From positions 1 through 11,553 of the forward strand of contig CAMOGZ010000022.1 of the NCBI GenBank assembly GCA_946614405.1: 11,553 bases of DNA. The letters run 5' to 3'. The stretch is from an uncultured Eubacterium sp. (GTDB lineage Bacteria; Bacillota; Clostridia; Peptostreptococcales; Anaerovoracaceae). The position numbers and the translations under genes were made by a program. The notes beneath the pieces are model-generated. The model saw nothing but the letters and a program-made list of their open reading frames with translations, was not told where the DNA came from and did no database searches. Shown piece by piece: positions 1-7,129 of this stretch; within the stretch, counting starts at the first letter, position 1, and every line of letters starts with the position of its first letter.

Positions 1-10
1 GGTGAGAGTC

Positions 11-19
11 TGGTAAAAT
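11..19 (+). promoter_or_regulatory. Candidate extended -10 element of the ABC operon promoter
   Basis: TGGTAAAAT matches an extended -10 (TGn followed by TAAAAT at 14-19). A start point would fall near position 26, just before the palindrome at 28-49. The -35 would lie to the left of the window and cannot be seen. This gives a leader of about 114 nt before the first ATPase gene. A TATTAT at 116-121 is an alternative -10 but has no convincing -35. Confidence 0.4.
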
Positions 20-27
20 AAAGACCA

Positions 28-49
28 AGAGTTAGATATGACTAACTCT
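28..49. promoter_or_regulatory. Operator-like palindrome upstream of ABC operon
   Basis: A perfect inverted repeat has 8-bp arms AGAGTTAG (28-35) and CTAACTCT (42-49) around a 6-nt spacer. It begins about where transcription would start from the extended -10 at 14-19, a classic position for a repressor site. The core TATGACTA (37-44) recurs in reverse orientation at 88-95 (TAGTCATA), which may be a second half-site. Known families with such sites near exporter operons include TetR, MarR and GntR. The regulator itself is not in the window, so its identity is unknown. Confidence 0.5.
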
Positions 50-139
50 GCGAGGACCAGCCCCGCGCCGCCCGACTATGCGATAACTAGTCATACAACC
101 AGATCCTAACGCAGATATTATGGGAGGGAATTTTAACTA

Positions 140-838
140 ATGTATCTTGAAATGAATCACATCTATAAGTCGTTTGGCGAAAACGATAACCGCACGGAGG
201 TTCTCCACGGAGTGACCGCCGGTGTGGAGGAAGGGAATATCTGCGTTCTTTTGGGTCCTTCGGGGTCCGGCAAGTCGACACTTCTGAATATTATCGGAGG
301 GATCGAGACCGTGGACTCGGGATCCATCCTCATAGCAGGAGATGAAATGACGGGCCGCAAGGAGAAGAGCCTGTCCAACTACCGCCGCAAACACCTGGGA
401 TATGTCTTTCAGTCCTACAATCTGATCCCCAACCTCACCACGAGAGAAAACATCGAGGTGGGGGCTTACCTGGGAACGGATCCATTGGACGTGGATGAGA
501 TCCTGAAGGTTTTGGGCCTCTGGGAGCATCAGAACAAGATCCCAAGTCAGCTGTCCGGCGGCCAGCAGCAGCGCGCATCCATCGGAAGGGCCATTGTCAA
601 GAAGCCCAGCCTGCTGCTTTGTGATGAGCCCACGGGAGCTCTGGACTATAACACATCCAAGGAGATCCTGAAACTCATCGAAGACGTAAATCAGAAATAC
701 GGTACCACAGTGGTACTGGTGACCCACAACGACGCCATCCGGAATATGGCAGACCAGGTCATCCGGCTGCGGGACGGAAACATCCGCAGCGACGAATACA
801 ATACCAAGAAAATCCCTGCTGCATCGCTGGAATGGTAG
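140..838 (+). CDS. ABC transporter ATP-binding protein (MacB/LolD type), ATPase 1
   Basis: This 232-residue nucleotide-binding subunit would power an FtsX-type exporter from the cytoplasmic face. All motifs are intact: Walker A GPSGSGKST (39-47), Q-loop Gln91 in the YVFQSYNL context typical of the MacB/LolD subfamily, signature LSGGQQQR (138-145), Walker B LLLCDE (158-163), D-loop GALD (166-169) and switch His196. Length is usual for the family. The start is chosen because GGGAGGG (122-128) lies 11 nt upstream. The next ATG (Met5) would be too far away. It is the first gene of a four-gene operon and its partner permease begins 40 nt downstream. MacB-type ATPases drive cycles of periplasmic or extracellular domain movement rather than classical translocation. 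The substrate (peptide, antibiotic, lipid or lipoprotein) cannot be told from the sequence. Confidence 0.93.
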   Translation: MYLEMNHIYKSFGENDNRTEVLHGVTAGVEEGNICVLLGPSGSGKSTLLNIIGGIETVDSGSILIAGDEMTGRKEKSLSNYRRKHLGYVFQSYNLIPNLTTRENIEVGAYLGTDPLDVDEILKVLGLWEHQNKIPSQLSGGQQQRASIGRAIVKKPSLLLCDEPTGALDYNTSKEILKLIEDVNQKYGTTVVLVTHNDAIRNMADQVIRLRDGNIRSDEYNTKKIPAASLEW

Positions 839-878
839 CGCGGCAGCAGTTACAAACCGAACGGGAAGGCAGCTAGTT

Positions 879-3131
879 ATGAGAAATCCGCTGATCAAAA
901 GACTTCCAAGAGAATTAAAGAAAGAACTGGGGAAATACATCGCCTTATTTCTGTTCCTGGCAATGATGATCTCCCTGGAATCCGGCTTCCTGGTGGCAGA
1001 TGGAAGCATGACCCGTGCATACGATGAGAGCTTTACCAAGTTCAACATCGAGGACGGGCACTTTGAATTGGAGAAAGAGGCGCCGGCTGCTGTGATCGAT
1101 AAGATCGAGAAAGAAGGTGTCACCGTTTATCCTTTGTTCTACAAGGATAAGCCCATGAACGGGAAGAAGACCGTCCGGGTCTTCACCACCCGGGAGAAGG
1201 TCAACCTCCAGGATCTCATGGAGGGGTCTATGCCCGAGGGGGAGGATGAGATCGCCCTGGACCGCCTCTTCGGGTCCAAGAACGGCATCAGCCCCGGGGA
1301 CAAGATCGATGTGGACGGGCACGCCTACACCGTCACGGGTTATGTGGCCTTGTCGGACTACAGCGCCATGTTTGAGAACAACGCAGACATCATGTTCGAC
1401 AACTCGGCCTTCGGGGTGGGCATCACCACGGAGGAGGGCTATCAAAGGCTGAACCGGGCAGGCCTGCATTACTGCTACGCCTGGACCTTCCGGGACAAAG
1501 CCCTGACGGACAAGGAAAAGGGTGATAAAGCCGAGGACATCATGAAGATCATCCTGAACGACCGGGATGCGGAGCTGGAGGACATGATCCAGCAGCAAGA
1601 AAACCAGGCCATCATGTTTACAGGAGATGATATGGGGTCCGACCGGAATATGTTCGTGCTCTTTTTGTATATCATCATGGTGGTGCTGGCCTTTGTGTTT
1701 GGCGTGACCACCAGAAGCACCCTGGAGCAGGAGGCGGGAGCCATCGGTACCCTCCGGGCCTCCGGGTTCACCCGGGGCGAGATGCTCCGGCACTACCTGG
1801 TGCTGCCCACGGCCATGACCCTTGCGGCAGCCCTCGTGGGAAACATCATCGGCTACACCGGGATGAAATACGTCATGGCGGGGCTTTATTACAACAGCTA
1901 CTCCCTGCCCACCTATACCACCATCTGGAACGGGGAAGCCTTCGTGGCCACTACGGTGGTGCCTTGCATCATCATCACCCTGGTGGATCTGGTGGTACTG
2001 CATCACACCTTCCGGCTCACACCGCTGCAGTTCCTGCGGCACGAGATGAAGAGCCGCAAACACAGAAGAGCCCTTCGCCTTCCCCCAGGGCTGCCTTTCC
2101 TCAGCCGCTTCCGGCTGCGGGTGATCCTGCAGAACCGGAGCACCTATCTGCTTCTGGTGCTTGGGATCTTCCTTTCCTGTATGCTGCTGGCCTTCAGCTT
2201 CTTCATGAAGCCGCTGCTGGTCCAGTTCGCCAGCGTGGTGGACAATTCCATGATCGCACGCTACCAGTACATCCTGAAAGAACCGGACTGGGTGGAGGAT
2301 CCACAGGCCGAGGCCTATTCCGTCACATCACTGAAAGTCAACGACACCGATGAGATCAGCGTGTACGGGATCGGCAGGGACTCCCGCTACCTTCCGGATG
2401 TGAAGCTTCCGGAGGGGGCCAACGAGGTGGTGGCATCCTCGGGCTACATGGATAAGTACGACCTGAAGGTGGGGGACATCATCCGCCTTCACAAGAAATA
2501 TTCCAACAAGATTTACCGTCTGCGGATCGTCGGGGAGTACAAGTATGACATGAGCTTTGCTTTGTTCATGAGCCGGAAGCATTGGTCCGGGACCTTCGAC
2601 ATGCCCGCCATGTACTTCAACGGCTACTACTCCGACAAAGTCCTCTCGGAACTGGATCCGGAGAACGTGGCCTCGGTCATCACAGAAGACGACATGAAGA
2701 AGGTGTCCCGCCAGCTGCAGGATTCCATGGGTGGTTTCTTCAAGCTGTTCAGCGTGTTCTCTGTGATCATGTACATGCTGCTTGTATATCTTCTGGCGAA
2801 GCTGGTGGTGGACAAGAACGCCGACGCCATTTCCATGGTGAAGATCCTGGGGTATTCCAACCGGGAGAGCGGGCTCCTTTATAACCGGGCAACCACCATC
2901 GTGGTGGTGGTCTCCCTTCTCGTCTGCGCGCCGGTAAGCTGCGCACTTCTGAAGCAGTTATATGGCCTGTTCATGATGACCATGCACGGCTGGCTGCCCT
3001 ACTATCAGCCGGGATGGATGTGCCCCGCCATGATCGTCAGCGGGATCATCTCCTATGGCGTGATCAGCCGCATCCTGCAGCGCAGGATCGACAAGATCCC
3101 CATGGCACTGGCACTGAAGAATATGGAGTAA
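879..3131 (+). CDS. FtsX-like ABC transporter permease, 750 aa, permease 1
   Basis: This is an integral membrane subunit of a type VII ABC system. Hydrophobic segments are visible at about 19-40, 258-278, 305-327, 354-377, 421-442, 620-643, 672-693 and 708-733. Large soluble domains lie at about 41-256 and 443-619. The layout is therefore two MacB-like halves (one helix, extracytoplasmic domain, three helices) in one chain, with FtsX-like helices after each soluble domain. The loop after the second helix (EAGAIGTLRASGFTRGEM) is the usual FtsX-type cytoplasmic helix contacting the ATPase. GGGAAGG (863-869) precedes the ATG by 9 nt. It sits between the two ATPase genes with a 3-nt gap to the second. 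The ectodomains are not close to anything I recognise, so the substrate is open. A role in export or in defence against antimicrobial peptides is only a family-level guess. Confidence 0.88.
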   Translation: MRNPLIKRLPRELKKELGKYIALFLFLAMMISLESGFLVADGSMTRAYDESFTKFNIEDGHFELEKEAPAAVIDKIEKEGVTVYPLFYKDKPMNGKKTVRVFTTREKVNLQDLMEGSMPEGEDEIALDRLFGSKNGISPGDKIDVDGHAYTVTGYVALSDYSAMFENNADIMFDNSAFGVGITTEEGYQRLNRAGLHYCYAWTFRDKALTDKEKGDKAEDIMKIILNDRDAELEDMIQQQENQAIMFTGDDMGSDRNMFVLFLYIIMVVLAFVFGVTTRSTLEQEAGAIGTLRASGFTRGEMLRHYLVLPTAMTLAAALVGNIIGYTGMKYVMAGLYYNSYSLPTYTTIWNGEAFVATTVVPCIIITLVDLVVLHHTFRLTPLQFLRHEMKSRKHRRALRLPPGLPFLSRFRLRVILQNRSTYLLLVLGIFLSCMLLAFSFFMKPLLVQFASVVDNSMIARYQYILKEPDWVEDPQAEAYSVTSLKVNDTDEISVYGIGRDSRYLPDVKLPEGANEVVASSGYMDKYDLKVGDIIRLHKKYSNKIYRLRIVGEYKYDMSFALFMSRKHWSGTFDMPAMYFNGYYSDKVLSELDPENVASVITEDDMKKVSRQLQDSMGGFFKLFSVFSVIMYMLLVYLLAKLVVDKNADAISMVKILGYSNRESGLLYNRATTIVVVVSLLVCAPVSCALLKQLYGLFMMTMHGWLPYYQPGWMCPAMIVSGIISYGVISRILQRRIDKIPMALALKNME

Positions 3132-3134
3132 GAT

Positions 3135-3836
3135 ATGAGTTTTATTGAATTGAAAGATGTGGTCCGGGTCTATGGATCCGGATCCGCCGAGCAGGTCGCC
3201 TGCGACCACGTGAGCTTTGAGATCGGAAAAGGGGAGTTCGTGGTGATCCTGGGGCCCTCGGGCGCCGGGAAGTCCACGGTCCTGAATATGCTGGGGGGAA
3301 TGGACCGCCCCACAAAGGGTACCGTGATGGTGAATGGACAGGAGGTCTCGTCTATGAATGACCGGCAGATGTCCGCCTACCGCGCCGGGACCGTGGGGTT
3401 CATTTTCCAGTTCTACAATCTGCTGCCGTCCCTGACTGCCAGAGAGAACGTGGCTCTGACCAGAAGCATCACCAGCCGGGCCAAGGATCCCGGAGAGATG
3501 CTTGCGGCGGTGGGCCTGGCGGAGCATGGGAACAAATTCCCCTCGGAGCTTTCCGGGGGAGAGCAGCAGCGGGTCTCCATCGCCCGGGCCCTTGCCAAGG
3601 ATCCGGCTTTGATCCTCGGGGACGAGCCCACGGGGGCACTGGATTCTGAGACCGGCATTCTGGTCCTGGAGCTGATCCAGAAGATCTGCCGGGAGCAGGG
3701 CACCACGGTGGTCCTGGTGACCCATAATGCCGACATCGCCCGGTGCGCGGACCGGGTGATCCGGATGAAGAGTGGAAGGATCACGGAGAATGTGATCAAT
3801 CCCTCTCCTCTTGACGTAAAGGAGGTCGTCTGGTAA
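3135..3836 (+). CDS. ABC transporter ATP-binding protein (MacB/LolD type), ATPase 2
   Basis: This is the second ATPase of the operon, 233 residues, clearly related to ATPase 1 but diverged. It has Walker A GPSGAGKST (40-48), Q-loop Gln92 (GFIFQFYNLLPSLTARENV), signature LSGGEQQR (139-146), Walker B LILGDE (159-164), D-loop GALD (167-170) and switch His197, so it should be catalytically competent. The start codon is 3 nt after the permease 1 stop, with GGAG (3125-3128) inside the end of that gene as ribosome binding site. Its own stop overlaps the permease 2 start by one base (TAATG). This points to translational coupling and to a partnership with permease 2. It could also form a mixed dimer with ATPase 1, which the sequence cannot settle. 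Confidence 0.93.
   Translation: MSFIELKDVVRVYGSGSAEQVACDHVSFEIGKGEFVVILGPSGAGKSTVLNMLGGMDRPTKGTVMVNGQEVSSMNDRQMSAYRAGTVGFIFQFYNLLPSLTARENVALTRSITSRAKDPGEMLAAVGLAEHGNKFPSELSGGEQQRVSIARALAKDPALILGDEPTGALDSETGILVLELIQKICREQGTTVVLVTHNADIARCADRVIRMKSGRITENVINPSPLDVKEVVW
3818..3826 (+). promoter_or_regulatory. Consensus ribosome binding site for permease 2
   Basis: AAAGGAGGT is a full Shine-Dalgarno match inside the last codons of ATPase 2, 9 nt before the ATG at 3836. It fixes the permease 2 start and, with the one-base TAATG overlap, indicates coupled translation of the pair. Confidence 0.8.
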
Positions 3837-6265
3837 TGCTGATTCGAAAGATGCTCAGAGACCTGAAACATCATATCGGACAGTTTGTGGCGGTCTTTCT
3901 GCTGTCTGCCCTGGCCATGGTCATGTTCACCACATTCCGAAGCTCCGACATCGGCGCATTCATCGGGATGGACAAGTTCTATGAGAGCACCAATGTGGCC
4001 AAAGCCTGGGTCTACGGGGAGGAGTTCGAGGCTGAGGACGCGGCCAAAGTCCGGAACGTGCCCGGGGTGACCGGAACACAGCTCCGTGAGGCTTTGTCCG
4101 GGAAGGCTCCGGACTGCGGCGATGCTCAGGTGGACCTGTACCTGCAGGATGAAAACCGCATCAGCATGCCCTTTGTGACAGAGGGGGCGCCGGTGGATCT
4201 CGGCGACAAAGACAGCCTGTGGCTGAGTCAGAAGTTCGCCGAGGCCTGGAACCTTGCCCCGGGGGACCAGTTTACCGTGAGGTCCGGGGATGTGAAGGTC
4301 ACAAAGAAGATCGCGGGGCTGATCCTGTCGCCGGAATACATCTACACCAAGTCCGACGAAGACCTGGAGACGGATTTCTCCAGGATCGCTTACGTGTACA
4401 TGGCCCGGGAGGCCTGGCCCGAGGCGGAGGACATCCGCTACACCCAGATGCTGGTCACCACGGACCGGGAGAACGTCCTGGACCTGGAGGAGCCGGTGGC
4501 CGCGGCCCTGGAAGATGAGTATGCCGTATTCATCGACAAGTCCTCCGTGCCGGGGATCCGAACCTTCGAGGATGAGATCGCCCAGCACGAGCAGTTCTCC
4601 TATCTCTTTACCATCATCTTCGTGGTGATCTCGGTGCTTTTGATCATGGTCAGCATGCGGCGCATCGTCGAGGCACAAAGGACACAGATCGGCACTCTGA
4701 ATGCACTGGGCGTGAAGCGGTGGAAGATCAGTCTGCATTACGTGTCCTTTAGTTTCTTCGTGTCTCTGCTGGGAGCCCTGGTGGGGCTTGTGATCGGGCC
4801 CCGGTATGCAGGGCAGGCCCTGCTGGATATCTTCGCGGACTGGTATATCCTGCCGGACTGGAAGATCGGTTACGACCGCAGCTTTTATATCTGTTTTGCC
4901 GTCATCGTGTTTGCCAGTTCCTTCTCGGCCTGGCTTGCCAGCAGAAGGCTCCTTCGGGTGGAGCCGGCGGAGGCCCTTCGGCCCGCACCGCCGAAGGCGG
5001 GACGGCATGTTATATTTGAAAAGCTGCCCTTCTGGGAGAAGCTTAAGTTTAACGTGCAGTATAATCTGCGGGACATCTGCCGCTCCAAACTGCGGGTGTT
5101 CATGTCGGTACTGGGAGTGGTCTGCGGCATGATGTTTATGGTGGCGTCTTTTGCCTGCACCACCTCCATCGACAAGACCATGGACTGGAGCTTCCGGGTC
5201 CTTGCGGATTACCGCAGCCAGATCATACTGAAGGATGATATCTCTCTCGCCAGGGCGGATATGCTGGCGGATGAGTATGAAGGGGAACTGGTCCAGATGT
5301 CTGCCATCGAAGTGGCGCCGAAGGAACACGCCCTGTCCGCAGATCGTGCATCCTGTTCCCTGGTGGTCACAGAAAATGAGGGCATGTATGCCCTGACGGA
5401 CCGGGATCTCAAACCCACCTGGATCCGGGAAGGGGAAGTGGCTCTTACCATGAAATTGGCCCGTAAGCTGGGGCTGAAGGAAGGCGACACGGTCTGGTGG
5501 CATCTGTACGATCAGAATGAATGGTTTGAGAGCAAAATCGGGCTCATCAATAGAAACCCCAATACCAGCGGGATCACCATGCTCCGAAAGGATTACGAGA
5601 AACTTGATCCGGCTCTGACCATCGACGTGGCGGGCCTGATGGGTGAGAATAACGGAGATGAGATGTCCGAGGCTTACGGCGATTCCATGCAGGAGAGCGT
5701 GGATCAGTTCTTCAGTTCCTTCGCCTCGTCTCTGGGGGAGGGGACTTGCTTCCGGCCGAATATGCTGCTGACCGACGAGAAAGTCAGCAAAGAAGACAGC
5801 AAGTATTTCACGGCGGTCTTCACCAAGGAGGATCTGAAAGCATCCTTCGAACGGAGCCTGGAGTCCATCGATCTTCTGGTGGCATTCCTGGTGGCCTTTT
5901 CTTTCCTCTTCGTGGTCATTGTCCTGTATAACGCCGGGAACCTGTCCTTCAACGAGAGGCAGCGGGAGTATGCTACCCTGAAAGTCATGGGCCTGTCCAC
6001 CCGGAAGATCCGGGAACTGATGACGGTCCAGAATCTGTGGCTCAGCATCCTGGGCGCAGTGATAGGGGCCCCGCTGGGACACATCATCCTTCAGTACATG
6101 CTGGACAGCAACGGGGATTCCTGGGACTATCAGGTCTTCGTCAGTCCCCTGGACTACCTGCTGTCCTTCCTGCTGGTGGTGGGGACCTCCGTGCTGGTGA
6201 GCTTCCTGTTCTCAAGGCGCATCCGGGACCTGGATATGGTGGGCGCATTGAAGGGGATGGAATAA
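3836..6265 (+). CDS. FtsX-like ABC transporter permease, 809 aa, permease 2
   Basis: This is the membrane subunit paired with ATPase 2. Hydrophobic segments lie at about 16-34, 254-275, 301-322, 349-372, 419-441, 678-700, 728-752 and 771-794. Extracytoplasmic domains lie at about 35-253 and 442-677. As in permease 1, two MacB-like halves are joined in one chain. Each half has the FtsX-type cytoplasmic segment after its ectodomain: TQIGTLNALGVKRWKIS in the first and EYATLKVMGLSTRKI in the second. It is 59 residues longer than permease 1. The ectodomains look poorly conserved between the two, so they may handle different ligands. The start is set by a consensus Shine-Dalgarno at 3818-3826. It is the last gene of the transporter operon. 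The transported substrate is unknown. Confidence 0.88.
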   Translation: MLIRKMLRDLKHHIGQFVAVFLLSALAMVMFTTFRSSDIGAFIGMDKFYESTNVAKAWVYGEEFEAEDAAKVRNVPGVTGTQLREALSGKAPDCGDAQVDLYLQDENRISMPFVTEGAPVDLGDKDSLWLSQKFAEAWNLAPGDQFTVRSGDVKVTKKIAGLILSPEYIYTKSDEDLETDFSRIAYVYMAREAWPEAEDIRYTQMLVTTDRENVLDLEEPVAAALEDEYAVFIDKSSVPGIRTFEDEIAQHEQFSYLFTIIFVVISVLLIMVSMRRIVEAQRTQIGTLNALGVKRWKISLHYVSFSFFVSLLGALVGLVIGPRYAGQALLDIFADWYILPDWKIGYDRSFYICFAVIVFASSFSAWLASRRLLRVEPAEALRPAPPKAGRHVIFEKLPFWEKLKFNVQYNLRDICRSKLRVFMSVLGVVCGMMFMVASFACTTSIDKTMDWSFRVLADYRSQIILKDDISLARADMLADEYEGELVQMSAIEVAPKEHALSADRASCSLVVTENEGMYALTDRDLKPTWIREGEVALTMKLARKLGLKEGDTVWWHLYDQNEWFESKIGLINRNPNTSGITMLRKDYEKLDPALTIDVAGLMGENNGDEMSEAYGDSMQESVDQFFSSFASSLGEGTCFRPNMLLTDEKVSKEDSKYFTAVFTKEDLKASFERSLESIDLLVAFLVAFSFLFVVIVLYNAGNLSFNERQREYATLKVMGLSTRKIRELMTVQNLWLSILGAVIGAPLGHIILQYMLDSNGDSWDYQVFVSPLDYLLSFLLVVGTSVLVSFLFSRRIRDLDMVGALKGME

Positions 6266-6332
6266 GGAAGATGCGGGTCCTGGCAAGTTACTTCGGAAAT
6301 CATGCGAAAAACCGGGAAATGAATGACTCAGG

Positions 6333-6359
6333 ACGGGCTGTTGCGATGCGGCAGCCCGT
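6333..6359. other. Hairpin between ABC operon and exonuclease gene
   Basis: Arms ACGGGCTG (6333-6340) and CAGCCCGT (6352-6359) pair perfectly. Four further pairs, two of them G-U, can form inside (6341-6344 with 6348-6351). No U-run follows (TTGTGCT), so it is at best a weak terminator for the ABC operon. The loop contains the -35 element of the next promoter, so the element is shared between the end of one unit and the start of the next. Confidence 0.6.
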
Positions 6360-6370
6360 TGTGCTATAAT
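6341..6370 (+). promoter_or_regulatory. Promoter of exodeoxyribonuclease III gene, extended -10
   Basis: TTGCGA (6341-6346), an 18-nt spacer and a perfect TATAAT (6365-6370) preceded by TGC make a strong extended -10 sigma-A-type promoter. Initiation 6-7 nt after the -10 would be at about 6376-6377, which is the A of the start codon of the next gene. Confidence 0.75.
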
Positions 6371-6376
6371 ATATGC

Positions 6377-7126
6377 ATGAGATTTATATCGTGGAACGTG
6401 AACGGGCTCAGAGCCTGTCTGAAAAAAGGATTCGAAGATATCGTGCGGGATCTGGATGCGGACTTCTTCTGCATTCAGGAGACCAAGATGCAGGAGGGTC
6501 AGGCCCAGGTGGATCTGCCCCAGTATGAGGAGTTCTTCTGCAGCGCCGAGAAGAAAGGATATTCCGGAACGGCGATCTTTGCCAAGGCAAAGCCTCTCAG
6601 CGTGCAGTACAACTTCGGCGAGCATACTGATGAAGGGCGGGGGATCATCCTGGAGTACCCTGAGTTTTACCTTGTGAATGTTTATGTGCCCAATGCCCAG
6701 GACGGGCTGAAGAGGATCGATTACCGGATGAAGTGGGAGGATGACTTCCGCCAGTTCGTGATGGAGCTGGACCAGAAGAAACCGGTGATCATCTGCGGCG
6801 ACATGAACGTGGCCCACGAGGAGATCGACCTGAAGAATCCGAAGAACAACCGGGGCAATGCCGGCTTCTCCGATGAGGAGCGGGGCAAGATGACGGAGCT
6901 TCTGAATGCCGGCTTCGTGGACACCTTCCGGTTCCTGTATCCGGATCAGGAGGGCATCTACAGCTGGTGGTCCTATCGTTTCAATGCCCGTAAGAATAAT
7001 GCGGGATGGCGGATCGACTACTTCATCGTCAGTGACAGACTGAAGGACAAGATCCGCGAGGCAAAGATACACACTGACATCTATGGGAGTGACCATTGTC
7101 CGGTGGAACTGGATCTGGAGGTGTAA
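6377..7126 (+). CDS. xth: Exodeoxyribonuclease III (AP endonuclease family)
   Basis: This 249-residue cytoplasmic DNA repair enzyme incises at abasic sites and removes 3' blocking groups and nucleotides from duplex DNA. It shows the full set of exonuclease-endonuclease-phosphatase motifs: Asn7 (WNVNGLRA), metal ligand Glu35 (QETK), Tyr103 (VYVPNAQDG), Asp142 and Asn144 (GDMNVAHEEID), WRIDY with Asp214, and the Asp239-His240 pair (GSDHCPV). Family members begin M(K/R)FISWNVNG, which fixes the start at 6377. The frame is open 18 codons further upstream, but those codons lie across the promoter. No Shine-Dalgarno precedes 6377, and with the promoter at 6341-6370 the message is probably leaderless. 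The gene is also called exoA in Bacillus. A phosphoesterase gene follows after 3 nt in the same operon. Confidence 0.95.
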   Translation: MRFISWNVNGLRACLKKGFEDIVRDLDADFFCIQETKMQEGQAQVDLPQYEEFFCSAEKKGYSGTAIFAKAKPLSVQYNFGEHTDEGRGIILEYPEFYLVNVYVPNAQDGLKRIDYRMKWEDDFRQFVMELDQKKPVIICGDMNVAHEEIDLKNPKNNRGNAGFSDEERGKMTELLNAGFVDTFRFLYPDQEGIYSWWSYRFNARKNNAGWRIDYFIVSDRLKDKIREAKIHTDIYGSDHCPVELDLEV

Positions 7127-7129
7127 TGT

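Noticed and set aside
39..113. Short frame in the leader region
   Set aside because: It starts inside the palindrome, has no ribosome binding site and encodes a low-information peptide. A regulatory leader peptide cannot be excluded but has no positive support.
3413..6082. Very long open frame on the - strand (889 codons), plus other long - strand frames at 945-2063, 6212-7486, 8749-9711 and 9814-11340
   Set aside because: Each lies opposite a well-supported + strand gene. They are rich in His, Gln, Gly and Asp as expected from antisense reading of GC-biased codons, and show no recognisable domain or ribosome binding site.
6271..6369. 32-codon frame after permease 2, starting ATG just after AAGGAAG
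   Set aside because: Spacing to the purine stretch is too short, the peptide has no membrane or domain character, and the frame runs through the hairpin and the exonuclease -10 element.
6323..6376. 18-codon N-terminal extension of the exonuclease frame
   Set aside because: It runs across the promoter and hairpin, and family members begin at the MRFISWNVNG residues encoded from 6377.
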